From Lachnospiraceae bacterium (GTDB lineage Bacteria > Bacillota > Clostridia > Lachnospirales > Lachnospiraceae), in the NCBI GenBank assembly GCA_017397645.1, contig JAFQIE010000037.1, forward strand, positions 51,516 through 115,515: a stretch of DNA of 64,000 nucleotides, in the 5' to 3' direction. How positions within the stretch are numbered: the first letter of the stretch is position 1; each line of letters opens with the position of its first letter. Position numbers and translations under genes: made by a program. The notes under the pieces were generated by a model. The model ran no database searches. It saw only the letters and a program-made list of their open reading frames with translations, and was not told where the DNA came from. This document shows positions 8,121 through 16,955 of this stretch, in pieces.

Positions 8121-9971
8121 ATGAAACAAGGCGCAGTTCATGCTTTGAAAATCATACTCATGGTGCTGGCAGGTGCGGTGGTGGCAACCCTGCTTTTGAC
8201 TCTTGTGTTTTTAGTGCCGGTGAATGAGCAGAATAAGATGCAGTCGATGCAAATGTTAAGTGAAGAGGGATGGTATCCTCTGGCTACGGTACACAAAAAG
8301 GCACAAGCGGAATATTTTCATTCTAATCTGCCCCATGTAATAGACAGCAATACGGATAGTATCATGGTTTCTATTGCCACGGATGGTAGTGCGGGCAATC
8401 CTTTGTATCGCGCCATGGATATGTACAATGAGCATATGGGCAAGAGTTACGCCAGATATTGGCATGGGTATGTGAGTCTTTTGCGCCCGCTGCTATATTT
8501 CTTTGACTATGGTCAAATCCGTATTTTGAATGGTCTGATGCAGACTCTTTTGGCATTTTTGCTGGCACATACGATATGGAAGAAAAAAGGAATTGCATTC
8601 GCATTACTTGCATTGACCTCCTATGCCTTGATTATGCCTCCCGCAGTAGCGGATTCTCTTTATTTTTCGGGCAATTTCTATGTGGCTATGATAGGAAGTC
8701 TTATTCTGTTAAAATCCGATACAGATGGAGCCAACCATTCAAAGTATCTCTACACGTTTACGGGCATTGGTATGGCTACCTGTTTCTTTGATTTGCTGAC
8801 CTACCCGCTGTACACATGGGGGATTCCTATGGTATGGTGGCTGGTTGTTACAAACAAGGAGGATAGTATCTGGCAAGCCCTGAAGAAATGTGTGTCGTCC
8901 GGTGTGGCATGGATTGCCGGATACTTTGGCATTTGGTTGGCAAAGTGGATTTTGGCAAGTGTGGTTACCGGACGGAACGTAATCGAGGATGCGGCAGGAA
9001 AGGTAAATCAATGGTCTGCCACCGGGGAACAGGTCGCTACAGGTTTGCGAGACCGGTTCGAGGCATTGGGAATGAACTGGAGCCATTATCGGTATCCGGT
9101 ATATATGGTATTGTTGCTTGCCTGGGTGGTATATTTGTTTGTACTGTTCTGTAAAAATGGCACCCGCCTTTGCAAAAATAACATTGCGCTGCTTCTGGTG
9201 GCGGTATCTTCTGTGGTATGGTATCTGGTAATGTCGGAGCATACCACCGGACATCACTTCTTTGCCTATCGAATCTGGGGTATCGCCATACTGGCTGTGG
9301 GTGTGATTTGCCTGCAGGCGGTGGAACATCAGGTACAGACCGGTGGGTGGAAAAAGAAATTGATTCTTATTGCCGTGGCTGCTTTGATGGCAGCAGGACT
9401 TACCACGACGGCGAAAGAAGATGTTGTGGCCTTTGACGGCAGTGTGGAATATAGCAAGGTGCAGTTGGAGGAGAATGCAGTGGCGAGAGTAGACTTTACG
9501 CCTACCTTCTCCAAGATGAGATCTGTCATTCTTTGCATGTATTCCGAGGGACAAGAGGGCATCTATGAGTTACGTGTAAAAGAAAACGACCGGGTGCTTT
9601 ATACGGAAGAAATACCAATTGCACAATATGAGGGAAAGACCTTTACTTCTATTCCTGTGGATTGGAAATTAAAGGCGGGGAAAGACTATGTATTGGAGAT
9701 CAGTCCCAAGGAAATCTCTGCACCGACGTATATCCTATTGACCAATGAGGGTGTAATGCCTCTGCATGAAATGCGCAACGTAACTGTGGACGGCAAGGAA
9801 CAGACCGGTCAACCGGTGTGGGGCTTTACATATCATACGCTGTCCACTTCCAAGGTACATTTGTTGTTTATGTTTGCCTGCTATGGTGCACTTAGCATGG
9901 CAATTGTGCTGAGTGCATGCTCTTGCATAAAACAAGTACAAAGAGTGAAAAGGCAAATGCAAAAAGAATAA
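8121..9971 (+). CDS. Large polytopic membrane protein of unknown function
   Basis: A 616-residue protein not assigned to a characterised family. It shows an N-terminal membrane anchor (residues ~8-32), a first external region (~33-125) with RYWHGY before LLRPLLYFFDYG, about eight further hydrophobic segments to residue ~430, a soluble, beta-rich C-terminal region (~435-570) and a last membrane helix (~583-605). This plan (multi-span core plus external domain) resembles GT-C-type glycosyltransferases and YfhO-like proteins, but no catalytic motif is recognised, so no function is given. It is isolated between two tRNA-Gln units, both with terminators. ATG at 8121 follows a GAGGAG site. Confidence 0.8.
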   Translation: MKQGAVHALKIILMVLAGAVVATLLLTLVFLVPVNEQNKMQSMQMLSEEGWYPLATVHKKAQAEYFHSNLPHVIDSNTDSIMVSIATDGSAGNPLYRAMDMYNEHMGKSYARYWHGYVSLLRPLLYFFDYGQIRILNGLMQTLLAFLLAHTIWKKKGIAFALLALTSYALIMPPAVADSLYFSGNFYVAMIGSLILLKSDTDGANHSKYLYTFTGIGMATCFFDLLTYPLYTWGIPMVWWLVVTNKEDSIWQALKKCVSSGVAWIAGYFGIWLAKWILASVVTGRNVIEDAAGKVNQWSATGEQVATGLRDRFEALGMNWSHYRYPVYMVLLLAWVVYLFVLFCKNGTRLCKNNIALLLVAVSSVVWYLVMSEHTTGHHFFAYRIWGIAILAVGVICLQAVEHQVQTGGWKKKLILIAVAALMAAGLTTTAKEDVVAFDGSVEYSKVQLEENAVARVDFTPTFSKMRSVILCMYSEGQEGIYELRVKENDRVLYTEEIPIAQYEGKTFTSIPVDWKLKAGKDYVLEISPKEISAPTYILLTNEGVMPLHEMRNVTVDGKEQTGQPVWGFTYHTLSTSKVHLLFMFACYGALSMAIVLSACSCIKQVQRVKRQMQKE

Positions 9972-9979
9972 AAAAGCAC

Positions 9980-10008
9980 TTGCAAAATTATCCAAAGTAG
10001 TGTACAGT
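9980..10008 (+). promoter_or_regulatory. Promoter of second tRNA-Gln
   Basis: TTGCAA (9980-9985) and TACAGT (10003-10008), spacer 17 bases, 20 bases before the mature tRNA. The -35 hexamer begins eight bases after the membrane protein stop codon. Confidence 0.75.
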
Positions 10009-10028
10009 AAATAACGTCGCTAAGACAT

Positions 10029-10100
10029 AGGGCTATCGCCAAACGGTAAGGCAACGGACTCTGACTCCGTCATTTCAAGGTTCGAATCCTTGTAGCCCTG
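10029..10100 (+). tRNA. trnQ: tRNA-Gln (anticodon CUG), copy 2
   Basis: Sequence identical over all 72 bases to the copy at 7986-8057, including the preceding AGACAT. CCA is not encoded. Promoter layout matches copy 1, while the terminator differs, so the promoter-plus-tRNA unit was duplicated and the 3' flank diverged or was acquired separately. Confidence 0.96.
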
Positions 10101-10105
10101 TAAAA

Positions 10106-10136
10106 AGTCTATGAGTTTTGCTCATAGGCTTTTTTG
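10106..10136 (+). terminator. Intrinsic terminator after tRNA-Gln copy 2
   Basis: AGTCTATGAG (10106-10115) pairs with CTCATAGGCT (10121-10130) through a five-base loop, followed by a T run. Confidence 0.85.
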
Positions 10137-10239
10137 TTGCAAAATGGAGTCCGTAAGTGGGCTCTTTTTTTCTATGCAAAGGAAGAGAAATATGATACAC
10201 TTAAAAAGAATATAAGCAAATACGAGGTTGTGATTTATC

Positions 10240-11088
10240 ATGATAAAAATTGGCGAAAAACAGACTCTGAAAATAGTAAAAAAAGTTGATTTTGGTGTGT
10301 ATCTTTCGGAGAATCCGGGAGCGAGTGAAACGGATGAGCAGGAAAAGGTATTGCTTCCCATCAAACAGGTGCCGGAAACGGCGCAAGTGGGAGATGAAAT
10401 GGAGGTCTTCATTTACCGTGATTCCAAGGACCGCATCATAGCTACCACCAACGAACCACTGCTTTTGAAGGGGCAGGTAAAGCTTTTGAAAGTAGCACAG
10501 ATGGGTAAATTTGGCGCCTTTTTAGACTGGGGATTGGAGAAGGATCTGATGCTACCCTTCAAGGAACAAAGAGGGCGCGTGAATCCCGGAGACGAGGTGC
10601 TGGTTTCCCTCTATGTGGACAAGAGCAATCGCCTTTGTGCGACCATGAACGTCTATGAAAACTTGAAAACGGACAGCCCCTATAAGAAGGGTGACCATGT
10701 GGTGGGCAGAGTCTATGAACTGAGTGATAATTTTGGCGCTTTTGTAGCGGTGGATAATTGTTATTCGGCTCTGATTCCCAAGAAGGAACAGTATGGCAAC
10801 ATCGAACTTGGCAAAGATGTGGAGGCATGTGTGGAACAGGTAAGGGAGGATGGCAAATTGACCTTGTCTGTCCGCGAAAGAGGTCTGGTGCAGATCGAAA
10901 AGGATGCTGAAGAAATTCTGAAGTTGATGGATAGCTACGAGGGTGTGTTGCCCTTCAATGATAAAGCAGACCCGGAAGTCATCAAATACGAAACGGGCAT
11001 GAGTAAGAATCAATTCAAACGGGCAGTAGGTAATCTTTTGAAAACGGGAAGGGTTCAAATCACGGAGAGAGGTATCCGTCGGGTTTGA
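10240..11088 (+). CDS. CvfB-like S1 RNA-binding protein (YitL family)
   Basis: A 282-residue protein with three S1-like OB-fold units (about residues 1-65, 70-135, 145-205) and a C-terminal winged-helix-like part holding PFNDKADPEVIK and MSKNQFKRAVGNLLKTGRV, the typical ending of CvfB/YitL proteins. Staphylococcal CvfB binds RNA and influences virulence gene expression; the role here is not known. It starts at ATG 10240 after the second tRNA terminator and is 47 bases from the next gene. Confidence 0.85.
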   Translation: MIKIGEKQTLKIVKKVDFGVYLSENPGASETDEQEKVLLPIKQVPETAQVGDEMEVFIYRDSKDRIIATTNEPLLLKGQVKLLKVAQMGKFGAFLDWGLEKDLMLPFKEQRGRVNPGDEVLVSLYVDKSNRLCATMNVYENLKTDSPYKKGDHVVGRVYELSDNFGAFVAVDNCYSALIPKKEQYGNIELGKDVEACVEQVREDGKLTLSVRERGLVQIEKDAEEILKLMDSYEGVLPFNDKADPEVIKYETGMSKNQFKRAVGNLLKTGRVQITERGIRRV

Positions 11089-11135
11089 ACGGTGAGGAAA
11101 ACATAAGAGTTCCGCATGGTTTCGTGAGGTAAAGA

Positions 11136-12776
11136 ATGGAAACAGATAGCAGAAAGCACACCATATGTGACGTGATGAAAAATCCATATACGATTGCAGT
11201 AAGTTGTATCTATGCTCTGGGTATGATGATTGGCTACAGTTATTACACCACAGAGTCCTGGAACTTACTATATGACGGCACCTTGATCCGGTCGGTTCTG
11301 GCGCTTTTGGTTTTCGTTGCCTTAAGTCTGGCATTTTTGGCTGTGATTGCGTTAGGCGGGTGGATTCTAAGCAAAAATCCCCGGATTTTACACAGGGAGG
11401 CACACGGTAAATTGGAGTCCCTTTTGTTTGAAAAGCACTCCTTTCTTGCACCACTCATCGTGTTGTCCCTCTGTACATTGCCGGTTGTGATTCTCTTTTT
11501 CCCGGGAACGGTAGCACCGGACGCCAGGGGGCAGTTATATAGTTATTTCGCCCCTTGGGAAATGAATGGGCACCATCCCATCGGCAGTACTCTGGTGATG
11601 GGTGGTTTCGTAGAACTGGGGCGGATACTGTTTGATTCCGACAGCATTGGACTGTTCCTGTTTACCGGTACGCAGACGATACTGCAACTTTTGGTACAAG
11701 CTTATATAGTACATTACCAAAAACGCCTGCAGTCCCCTTTTATCATCAGATGGATGACTTTGGCCTATTTTGGTGTTCTTCCTCTTTTCCAAATATGGGG
11801 ATTTACGGTGATTAAAGATTCTATATATTACATCGCTTTTGCCCTTTTGGTTTTAAGTATGCTGGATTATTTCCGACAGGAACGGCGGGGCGCCAGTGCA
11901 GTCTTTCTGACGATTGCAGCTCTTATGATTGTGGTATTTCGTAAAGAGGGTAAATACATTGTGTTCGTTTCGCTGTTGTTGCTTTTCTTCGTGGCGAAAA
12001 AACATTGGCAGGATTTCTGTATCGCGGCGGTGGCGTGCGTGGGCGCCTTGTTTTTGATTGAAGGCGTGTACATGCCAATGAACGGTATCAAGGACGGACC
12101 GGTAAAGGAAATGCTTTCCCTACCTTTGCAGCAGACGGGAAGATATCTCTGGCTTCACGGGGAGGAGATTACGGATGAAGAGCGGGAGGCTTTGGAGGCA
12201 GTTTTCGTGCCGGAATTACCCCAGGTGGGATATGTGAAGGAAACTTCTGATTGTGTCAAAGGATTCTTTGAGGATTACCCGGATGGGCAAGCCCTGAAGA
12301 ACTATTTTAAGGTGTGGTACAGACAGGGGTTGAAACACCCCGCCACATATTTGCAAGCCACTCTGAATCAAACATACGGGTATTTTTATCCGCCCAGAGG
12401 AGATATCCGCGACGAAATCGGGTATTTTGGTTTTAGTTTCGATACAGCTATGTATATGGACCGCGACAATGTGAGCGCATCCTTTGCAATTGAGAATGGC
12501 AAAGGCAGGGAGGCGTTCAAACAGTATATGGAAGGAGCTTATCGTCTCCCGCTGTTGGGAGGGTTGTACAGAGCGGGCACGCATACCTTCCTGCTGTTGG
12601 GAATGGCAGCCTATCTGCTTAGTCGCAGGCAGTATAAAAAGACCCTGTTGTTTATCCCGTCTCTTATGATATTGCTGGTTGCCATTGCATCTCCTTTGAA
12701 TGCGTCCATTAGATATATGTTACCTATCATGATGGTCTTACCGATTCATCTATCCATATGTACGGAGAGAAAATAG
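11136..12776 (+). CDS. DUF6020-like polytopic membrane protein
   Basis: A 546-residue protein with roughly ten to twelve hydrophobic segments. After an N-terminal tail and two to three helices it has PWEMNGHHPIGSTLVMGGFV (residues ~140-160), a motif I associate with the DUF6020 family, then a membrane core and a hydrophilic external insert (~335-455) before the last helices. DUF6020 members are often annotated as putative glycosyltransferase-like membrane proteins, without proof. It differs from the 8121-9971 protein, so the two are not simple copies. No function assigned. Confidence 0.75.
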   Translation: METDSRKHTICDVMKNPYTIAVSCIYALGMMIGYSYYTTESWNLLYDGTLIRSVLALLVFVALSLAFLAVIALGGWILSKNPRILHREAHGKLESLLFEKHSFLAPLIVLSLCTLPVVILFFPGTVAPDARGQLYSYFAPWEMNGHHPIGSTLVMGGFVELGRILFDSDSIGLFLFTGTQTILQLLVQAYIVHYQKRLQSPFIIRWMTLAYFGVLPLFQIWGFTVIKDSIYYIAFALLVLSMLDYFRQERRGASAVFLTIAALMIVVFRKEGKYIVFVSLLLLFFVAKKHWQDFCIAAVACVGALFLIEGVYMPMNGIKDGPVKEMLSLPLQQTGRYLWLHGEEITDEEREALEAVFVPELPQVGYVKETSDCVKGFFEDYPDGQALKNYFKVWYRQGLKHPATYLQATLNQTYGYFYPPRGDIRDEIGYFGFSFDTAMYMDRDNVSASFAIENGKGREAFKQYMEGAYRLPLLGGLYRAGTHTFLLLGMAAYLLSRRQYKKTLLFIPSLMILLVAIASPLNASIRYMLPIMMVLPIHLSICTERK

Positions 12777-12808
12777 GGTCTGTTTTTGTGAATTTTTGTT
12801 GAAAAGTA

Positions 12809-12837
12809 TTGCATTTTTGGTCTGTTTTTTGTACAAT
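12809..12837 (+). promoter_or_regulatory. Promoter of the regulator/ftsE region
   Basis: TTGCAT (12809-12814), 17-base spacer, TACAAT (12832-12837). Its presence shows that the in-frame TTG at 12809 is promoter and not a start codon. Confidence 0.75.
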
Positions 12838-12886
12838 TTGTAATTGCAACTGGTTTTTACAGAGGAGTGATGGAGGAAGAATCGCG

Positions 12887-13969
12887 ATGATTTCCAACCA
12901 AATTCTACAAAACACCTTGGATGGTTTAAAAAATATTGCAGGCTGCGATTTTTGCGTGCTGGATGTGGAGGGTAAAGAGATTGCTACCACCGGGCTTGTG
13001 GAAATTGAAGCCGGAGCAGTGGCGGATTTTGCGGGGTCTGTTGCGGATGCGCAGGAACTGCAAGGATGCCATTATTTTAAGATTTATGACGAACAACAAT
13101 TAGAATATGTGCTTGTGTGCACCGGTGGAGAAGAAGCTTTCACTATAGGAAAAATGGCGGCCTTTCAGATTCAGAATCTGTTGGTGGCCTACAAAGAGCG
13201 CTTTGATAAGGATAATTTCATCAAGAATCTGCTCTTGGACAATCTCCTTTTGGTGGATATTTACAGTCGTGCCAAGAAACTACATATCCAGTCAGATGCA
13301 ACCCGTGTGGTTATGATTTTGGAGCCGGAATCTGCCACGGAAACGAATGTGTTGGAAATGGTGCGGGCATATACGGGAAACAGCAGTTGCGATTTCATTA
13401 CCGCTGTAGATGAACACAGCGTAATTATCGTAAAAGAGATGTCGGCGCCGGATCAAACCAAGGAAATAGAAAAGTACGCCAAAGGGCTTGAAAAGTATTT
13501 ATCTAAAGAAGGAGTGAAGGGTGTGCGTGTGGCTTATGGTACGCCCATGGGTGATATCAAGGAGGTGAGTCGCTCTTATAAAGAGGCAAAGATGGCTTTA
13601 GAAGTCGGCAAGATTTTCTTTGATGAGAGGACCATCGTGCCATATAGTGAATTGGGTATTGGACGACTGATTTACCAGTTGCCTATACCGCTGTGTAAGA
13701 TGTATATCCGGGAGATTTTTGGCAAAAAGAGTCCCGATGATTTTGATGAAGAGACATTGACTACTATCTATAAGTTTTTTGAGAACAGCTTGAATGTGTC
13801 GGAAACATCCAGACAGTTATTTGTGCATAGAAACACGCTGGTGTACCGTTTGGACAAACTTCAAAAAATAACAGGATTGGACCTGAGGGTTTTTGAGGAT
13901 GCCATTACATTCAAAATTGCTCTGATGGTAGTGAAGTATATGAAGTACATGGAGAAAACAGATTTTTAA
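12887..13969 (+). CDS. PucR/CdaR-type transcriptional regulator
   Basis: A 360-residue protein. The N-terminal ~100 residues resemble the diacid/sensory domain of CdaR-like proteins (QILQNTLDGLKNIAGCDFCV), the middle is a GGDEF-like fold of the CdaR type (YAKGLEKYLSKEGVKGVRVA), and the C terminus has the PucR helix-turn-helix (NVSETSRQLFVHRNTLVYRL, residues ~305-324). Members sense sugar acids, purines or amino acids; the ligand here is unknown. The start at 12887 has GGAGG at 12872-12876. It lies 13 bases before ftsE, so it may be cotranscribed with the division genes; whether it controls them is unknown. Confidence 0.82.
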   Translation: MISNQILQNTLDGLKNIAGCDFCVLDVEGKEIATTGLVEIEAGAVADFAGSVADAQELQGCHYFKIYDEQQLEYVLVCTGGEEAFTIGKMAAFQIQNLLVAYKERFDKDNFIKNLLLDNLLLVDIYSRAKKLHIQSDATRVVMILEPESATETNVLEMVRAYTGNSSCDFITAVDEHSVIIVKEMSAPDQTKEIEKYAKGLEKYLSKEGVKGVRVAYGTPMGDIKEVSRSYKEAKMALEVGKIFFDERTIVPYSELGIGRLIYQLPIPLCKMYIREIFGKKSPDDFDEETLTTIYKFFENSLNVSETSRQLFVHRNTLVYRLDKLQKITGLDLRVFEDAITFKIALMVVKYMKYMEKTDF

Positions 13970-13982
13970 TTCGGAGGTTACA

Positions 13983-14726
13983 ATGACGAAAAAGGAGCAA
14001 ATGAGCCTTGAAAGAGAGGCCTTTGTAAATGAAAACGGCATTATTGTTTTGGACAATGTGAGCAAGGTGTACTCTGCAGGAGCCCCTGCCCTGAATGAAG
14101 TTTCTATTACCATAGGCCGTGGTGAGTTTGTATTTATTGTGGGCGACAGTGGCTCCGGTAAATCTACCCTGATTAAACTTTTATTGCGTGAGCTGAAGGC
14201 AAGCAGTGGCAGTGTCACTGTTTTGGGCTATGATATGGGGAAGCTAACCCACAGGAATGTACCTAAATTCCGCCGTAGGATTGGTGTGGTTTTTCAGGAC
14301 TTCAGATTGCTGAGTGATAGGGATGTGTATGCTAACGTGGCCTTTGCCCAAAGGGTAATCGGTGTACCGGAAGAGGAGATTAAGGTAAATGTGCCTGCCA
14401 TCCTGAAAACTATGGGTTTGGCAGGTAAGTACAAGGCTAAAACAAATCAACTTTCCGGTGGTGAACAACAGAGAGTGGCTTTGGCGAGAGCGTTGGTGAA
14501 TCGTCCCGAGATTCTCTTGGCAGATGAGCCTACGGGTAACTTAGATCCCAGAAACTCATGGGAGATTATGGCTTTGTTAGAGGAGATTAACCAACAAGGT
14601 ACCACCGTGGTAGTGGTAACTCATAATAAAGAGATTGTGAACAGTATGTGCAAACGTGTGATTACCATGAACAGGGGCGTTGTGGTAAGTGACGAGGAGG
14701 GAGGATTCTACAATGAAGAAAATTAA
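13983..14726 (+). CDS. ftsE: Cell-division ABC transporter ATPase FtsE
   Basis: A 247-residue ATPase with Walker A GDSGSGKSTLIK, signature LSGGEQQRVALARAL and Walker B ILLADEPTGNLDP. FtsE with FtsX forms an ABC-type complex at the division site which, rather than transporting, activates peptidoglycan hydrolases from the cytoplasm. It carries an N-terminal extension of about 17 residues before the VLDNVSKVY start of the ABC fold. It overlaps ftsX by 14 bases, which supports coupled translation. Confidence 0.95.
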   Translation: MTKKEQMSLEREAFVNENGIIVLDNVSKVYSAGAPALNEVSITIGRGEFVFIVGDSGSGKSTLIKLLLRELKASSGSVTVLGYDMGKLTHRNVPKFRRRIGVVFQDFRLLSDRDVYANVAFAQRVIGVPEEEIKVNVPAILKTMGLAGKYKAKTNQLSGGEQQRVALARALVNRPEILLADEPTGNLDPRNSWEIMALLEEINQQGTTVVVVTHNKEIVNSMCKRVITMNRGVVVSDEEGGFYNEEN

Positions 14727-15660
14727 ATTATTCCTCCATGTAATCGGACAGGGTTTTGCTAATGTGTTCCGCAATAAATGGTATTCCCTTGCATCCGTAG
14801 CCACTATATCACTGTGCCTATTTGTTTTCGGCGCGTGCTATGCTATTGTTGCCAATGTGCAAAACATGGTAATGACAGCAGAAGAAGGTGTATCATTGAC
14901 AGTATTCTTCCACAGTGAAGGGGATATGTGCGAAACCCACGAAGAGGGCCAAGTGCCTGACGAACAGTGGGTGGTAGAGTTTCAGAAGGAAATCAATGCC
15001 CGCCCTGAGGTTTTGAGTTCGGACTTTATTTCTGACGACCAGGCTTGGGAAGAGTTTGGAAAGAACTATTTTGGTGATGATTTTGAAGATTATGCGGTAG
15101 CGTTTCCTGAAAATCCATTAGAGGGAGACAACAGCTACGAGATATTTGTGAAAGAAGTGGAATTACAGACACAGGTGGTGGAATGGTTAAACACCCACAA
15201 AGAAGTGCGTAAGGTCAATTACTCGGAAGTGACCGTAGACACTTTAAGTGGATTCAACAAATTGCTGGTAGGCGGTTCCGTTGCGTTTATCCTGATTCTA
15301 TTTGCAGTCAGTCTCTTTTTGATAGGAAATACAGTGGCTACCGGTATTTCCATGCGTTCTGAGGAAATCAACATCATGAAGTATATCGGTGCAACGGATT
15401 TTTATGTTCGTTCACCATTTCTAATGGAAGGCGTTCTCATCGGTTTGGTGGGTGCCGGATTGTCCATGGGATTGATTTATGGGCTGTATGGATTTGTTCT
15501 GTCTTACGTGGTAGAACGATTTGAAATCCTAAGTAATTTTCTGAATTTCCTGACTGTGAACGAGGTGTTCAAGGTGTTGCTTCCCGGTTCCCTGATTATG
15601 GGCATGGGCATTGGATTTATCGGAAGTTTTATTGCGACGAGAAAACATTTGAGAGTATAG
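14713..15660 (+). CDS. ftsX: Cell-division ABC transporter permease FtsX
   Basis: A 315-residue protein with an N-terminal membrane helix (~22-45), a large external domain (~46-185) rich in acidic residues, and three C-terminal helices, the plan of FtsX. Motif RSEEINIMKYIGATDFYVR lies between helices two and three. The external loop is expected to contact the M23 hydrolase encoded next. Start ATG 14713 with a GGAGGGAGG site at 14696-14704; the upstream in-frame start at 14689 would only lengthen the overlap with ftsE. Confidence 0.94.
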   Translation: MKKIKLFLHVIGQGFANVFRNKWYSLASVATISLCLFVFGACYAIVANVQNMVMTAEEGVSLTVFFHSEGDMCETHEEGQVPDEQWVVEFQKEINARPEVLSSDFISDDQAWEEFGKNYFGDDFEDYAVAFPENPLEGDNSYEIFVKEVELQTQVVEWLNTHKEVRKVNYSEVTVDTLSGFNKLLVGGSVAFILILFAVSLFLIGNTVATGISMRSEEINIMKYIGATDFYVRSPFLMEGVLIGLVGAGLSMGLIYGLYGFVLSYVVERFEILSNFLNFLTVNEVFKVLLPGSLIMGMGIGFIGSFIATRKHLRV

Positions 15661-15670
15661 TTGGAGGCAT

Positions 15671-16894
15671 ATGAAAGCGTTAAGACGAAAAAAACTTTTT
15701 TTACTCTCATTTATGATGGTTGGTGTGATGGCGATAAGTGCTGTAAACACAATTGCAGCATTAGAAGTACAAGCCGCTACTTCAGACAGCATCAAACAAA
15801 AAGAGGACGAGATCGCTCAAAAGAAGAAAGAAAAAGAGCAGATGCAGTCGGGGCTTTCTGATGTCAAAAAGATCAAACAGAGTTTGGAGAAGGAAAAGAA
15901 AAATCTTCAAAGCTATGTGAAGCAACTGGATGCTAATTTGACTCAGATTGAGGGGAAAATTATGTCCCTGCAATTGCAGATTGCCCAGAAGGAAGAGGAA
16001 ATACGGATCACGGAGGCACAGTTAGAAGAGGCTTTGCAGAGGGAAAATGACCAAAAAAACTCCGTAGTAGCCTGCATTAAACTAATCCATGAATCGGGGC
16101 GTCCGGATTTATTGCATCTGTTTTTGAAATCCAGCGGGTTTGGAGACTTTTTGAATAATGCAGATTATGCAGAAAAGGTAGTGGAGTACGACCATCGTAT
16201 TTGGCAGGAATACAAGGCTGCCAGAGAATATACGGAGCTGTGTAAACAGGATTTGGAATTGCAGAAGGAAATCCTGGACACCGCCAAGAAAAACGTGGAG
16301 ATTGAGCAGCAAAATGTCGAGGAATTGATCGACGAAAAAGCAAAAGAAATCAACAAATACGAATCGGATATCAAGGATAAGGACAAATTAATCCGTGAAT
16401 ATGAGGAGGAAATCGCCGCTCAGACCGCAGAGATTGAGGCCTTGGAGAAAGCGGTATTAAAAGAAATTCTTGGTGTCAGTGAATTGGTGTATGATGGAGG
16501 AAAGTTTGTATTTCCATTGAAATCTTACACTCGGGTATCCTCGGATTACGGCAACCGGATACATCCCACTTTACATGTAAAGCAATTCCATAACGGCGTG
16601 GATTTTGCAGCACCTAAAGGGACCCCTATTTATGCCGCATACAATGGTATTGTGGTGGCAGCGGCATACAGCAGTACGATGGGTAACTATGTCATGATCA
16701 ATCATGGCAGCGAGTTGTATACCATCTACATGCATGCTTCTGTTCTTCATGTAAAAACCGGAGATGTGGTGGTGAAAGGGGAAACCATTGCAGGCGTTGG
16801 CACCACCGGACGTTCTACCGGTAACCATCTGCATTTTACGGTGCGCTTGAACGGCAATTACAAATCCCCATGGGATTATATCGACAAAAAATAA
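15671..16894 (+). CDS. Secreted coiled-coil M23 (LytM) peptidoglycan peptidase, FtsEX partner
   Basis: A 407-residue exported protein: signal sequence (residues ~1-36, ending VQAA), long coiled coil (~40-275 with a break near 130-180), then an M23 domain. The zinc residues appear complete, HNGVD near residue 307 and HLHF near 387. The layout matches EnvC and Streptococcus PcsB-type partners of FtsEX, but unlike EnvC, whose LytM domain is degenerate, this one should be catalytically able. It begins 10 bases after ftsX with GGAGG only three bases from the ATG. Likely cuts septal or lateral peptidoglycan under FtsEX control. Confidence 0.88.
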   Translation: MKALRRKKLFLLSFMMVGVMAISAVNTIAALEVQAATSDSIKQKEDEIAQKKKEKEQMQSGLSDVKKIKQSLEKEKKNLQSYVKQLDANLTQIEGKIMSLQLQIAQKEEEIRITEAQLEEALQRENDQKNSVVACIKLIHESGRPDLLHLFLKSSGFGDFLNNADYAEKVVEYDHRIWQEYKAAREYTELCKQDLELQKEILDTAKKNVEIEQQNVEELIDEKAKEINKYESDIKDKDKLIREYEEEIAAQTAEIEALEKAVLKEILGVSELVYDGGKFVFPLKSYTRVSSDYGNRIHPTLHVKQFHNGVDFAAPKGTPIYAAYNGIVVAAAYSSTMGNYVMINHGSELYTIYMHASVLHVKTGDVVVKGETIAGVGTTGRSTGNHLHFTVRLNGNYKSPWDYIDKK

Positions 16895-16955
16895 GAAATA
16901 AACCTATAGTTACTGGCGTAAAAATGTAGTAACGGTGAAAAGAGGTTATAAAGAT

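Noticed and set aside
7986-10100. Genomic island bounded by tRNA att sites
   Set aside because: The repeats are complete tRNAs with their own promoters, and there is no integrase or phage gene between them; gene duplication explains it better.
12809-12886. N-terminal extension of the PucR-type regulator from TTG 12809
   Set aside because: The codon overlaps a near-consensus -35 element and the frame includes the -10 and ribosome site; the true start is 12887.
16908-16946. Inverted repeat GTTACT...AGTAAC before the S41 gene as a terminator
   Set aside because: Only six base pairs with a 13-base loop and no T run; too weak to call.
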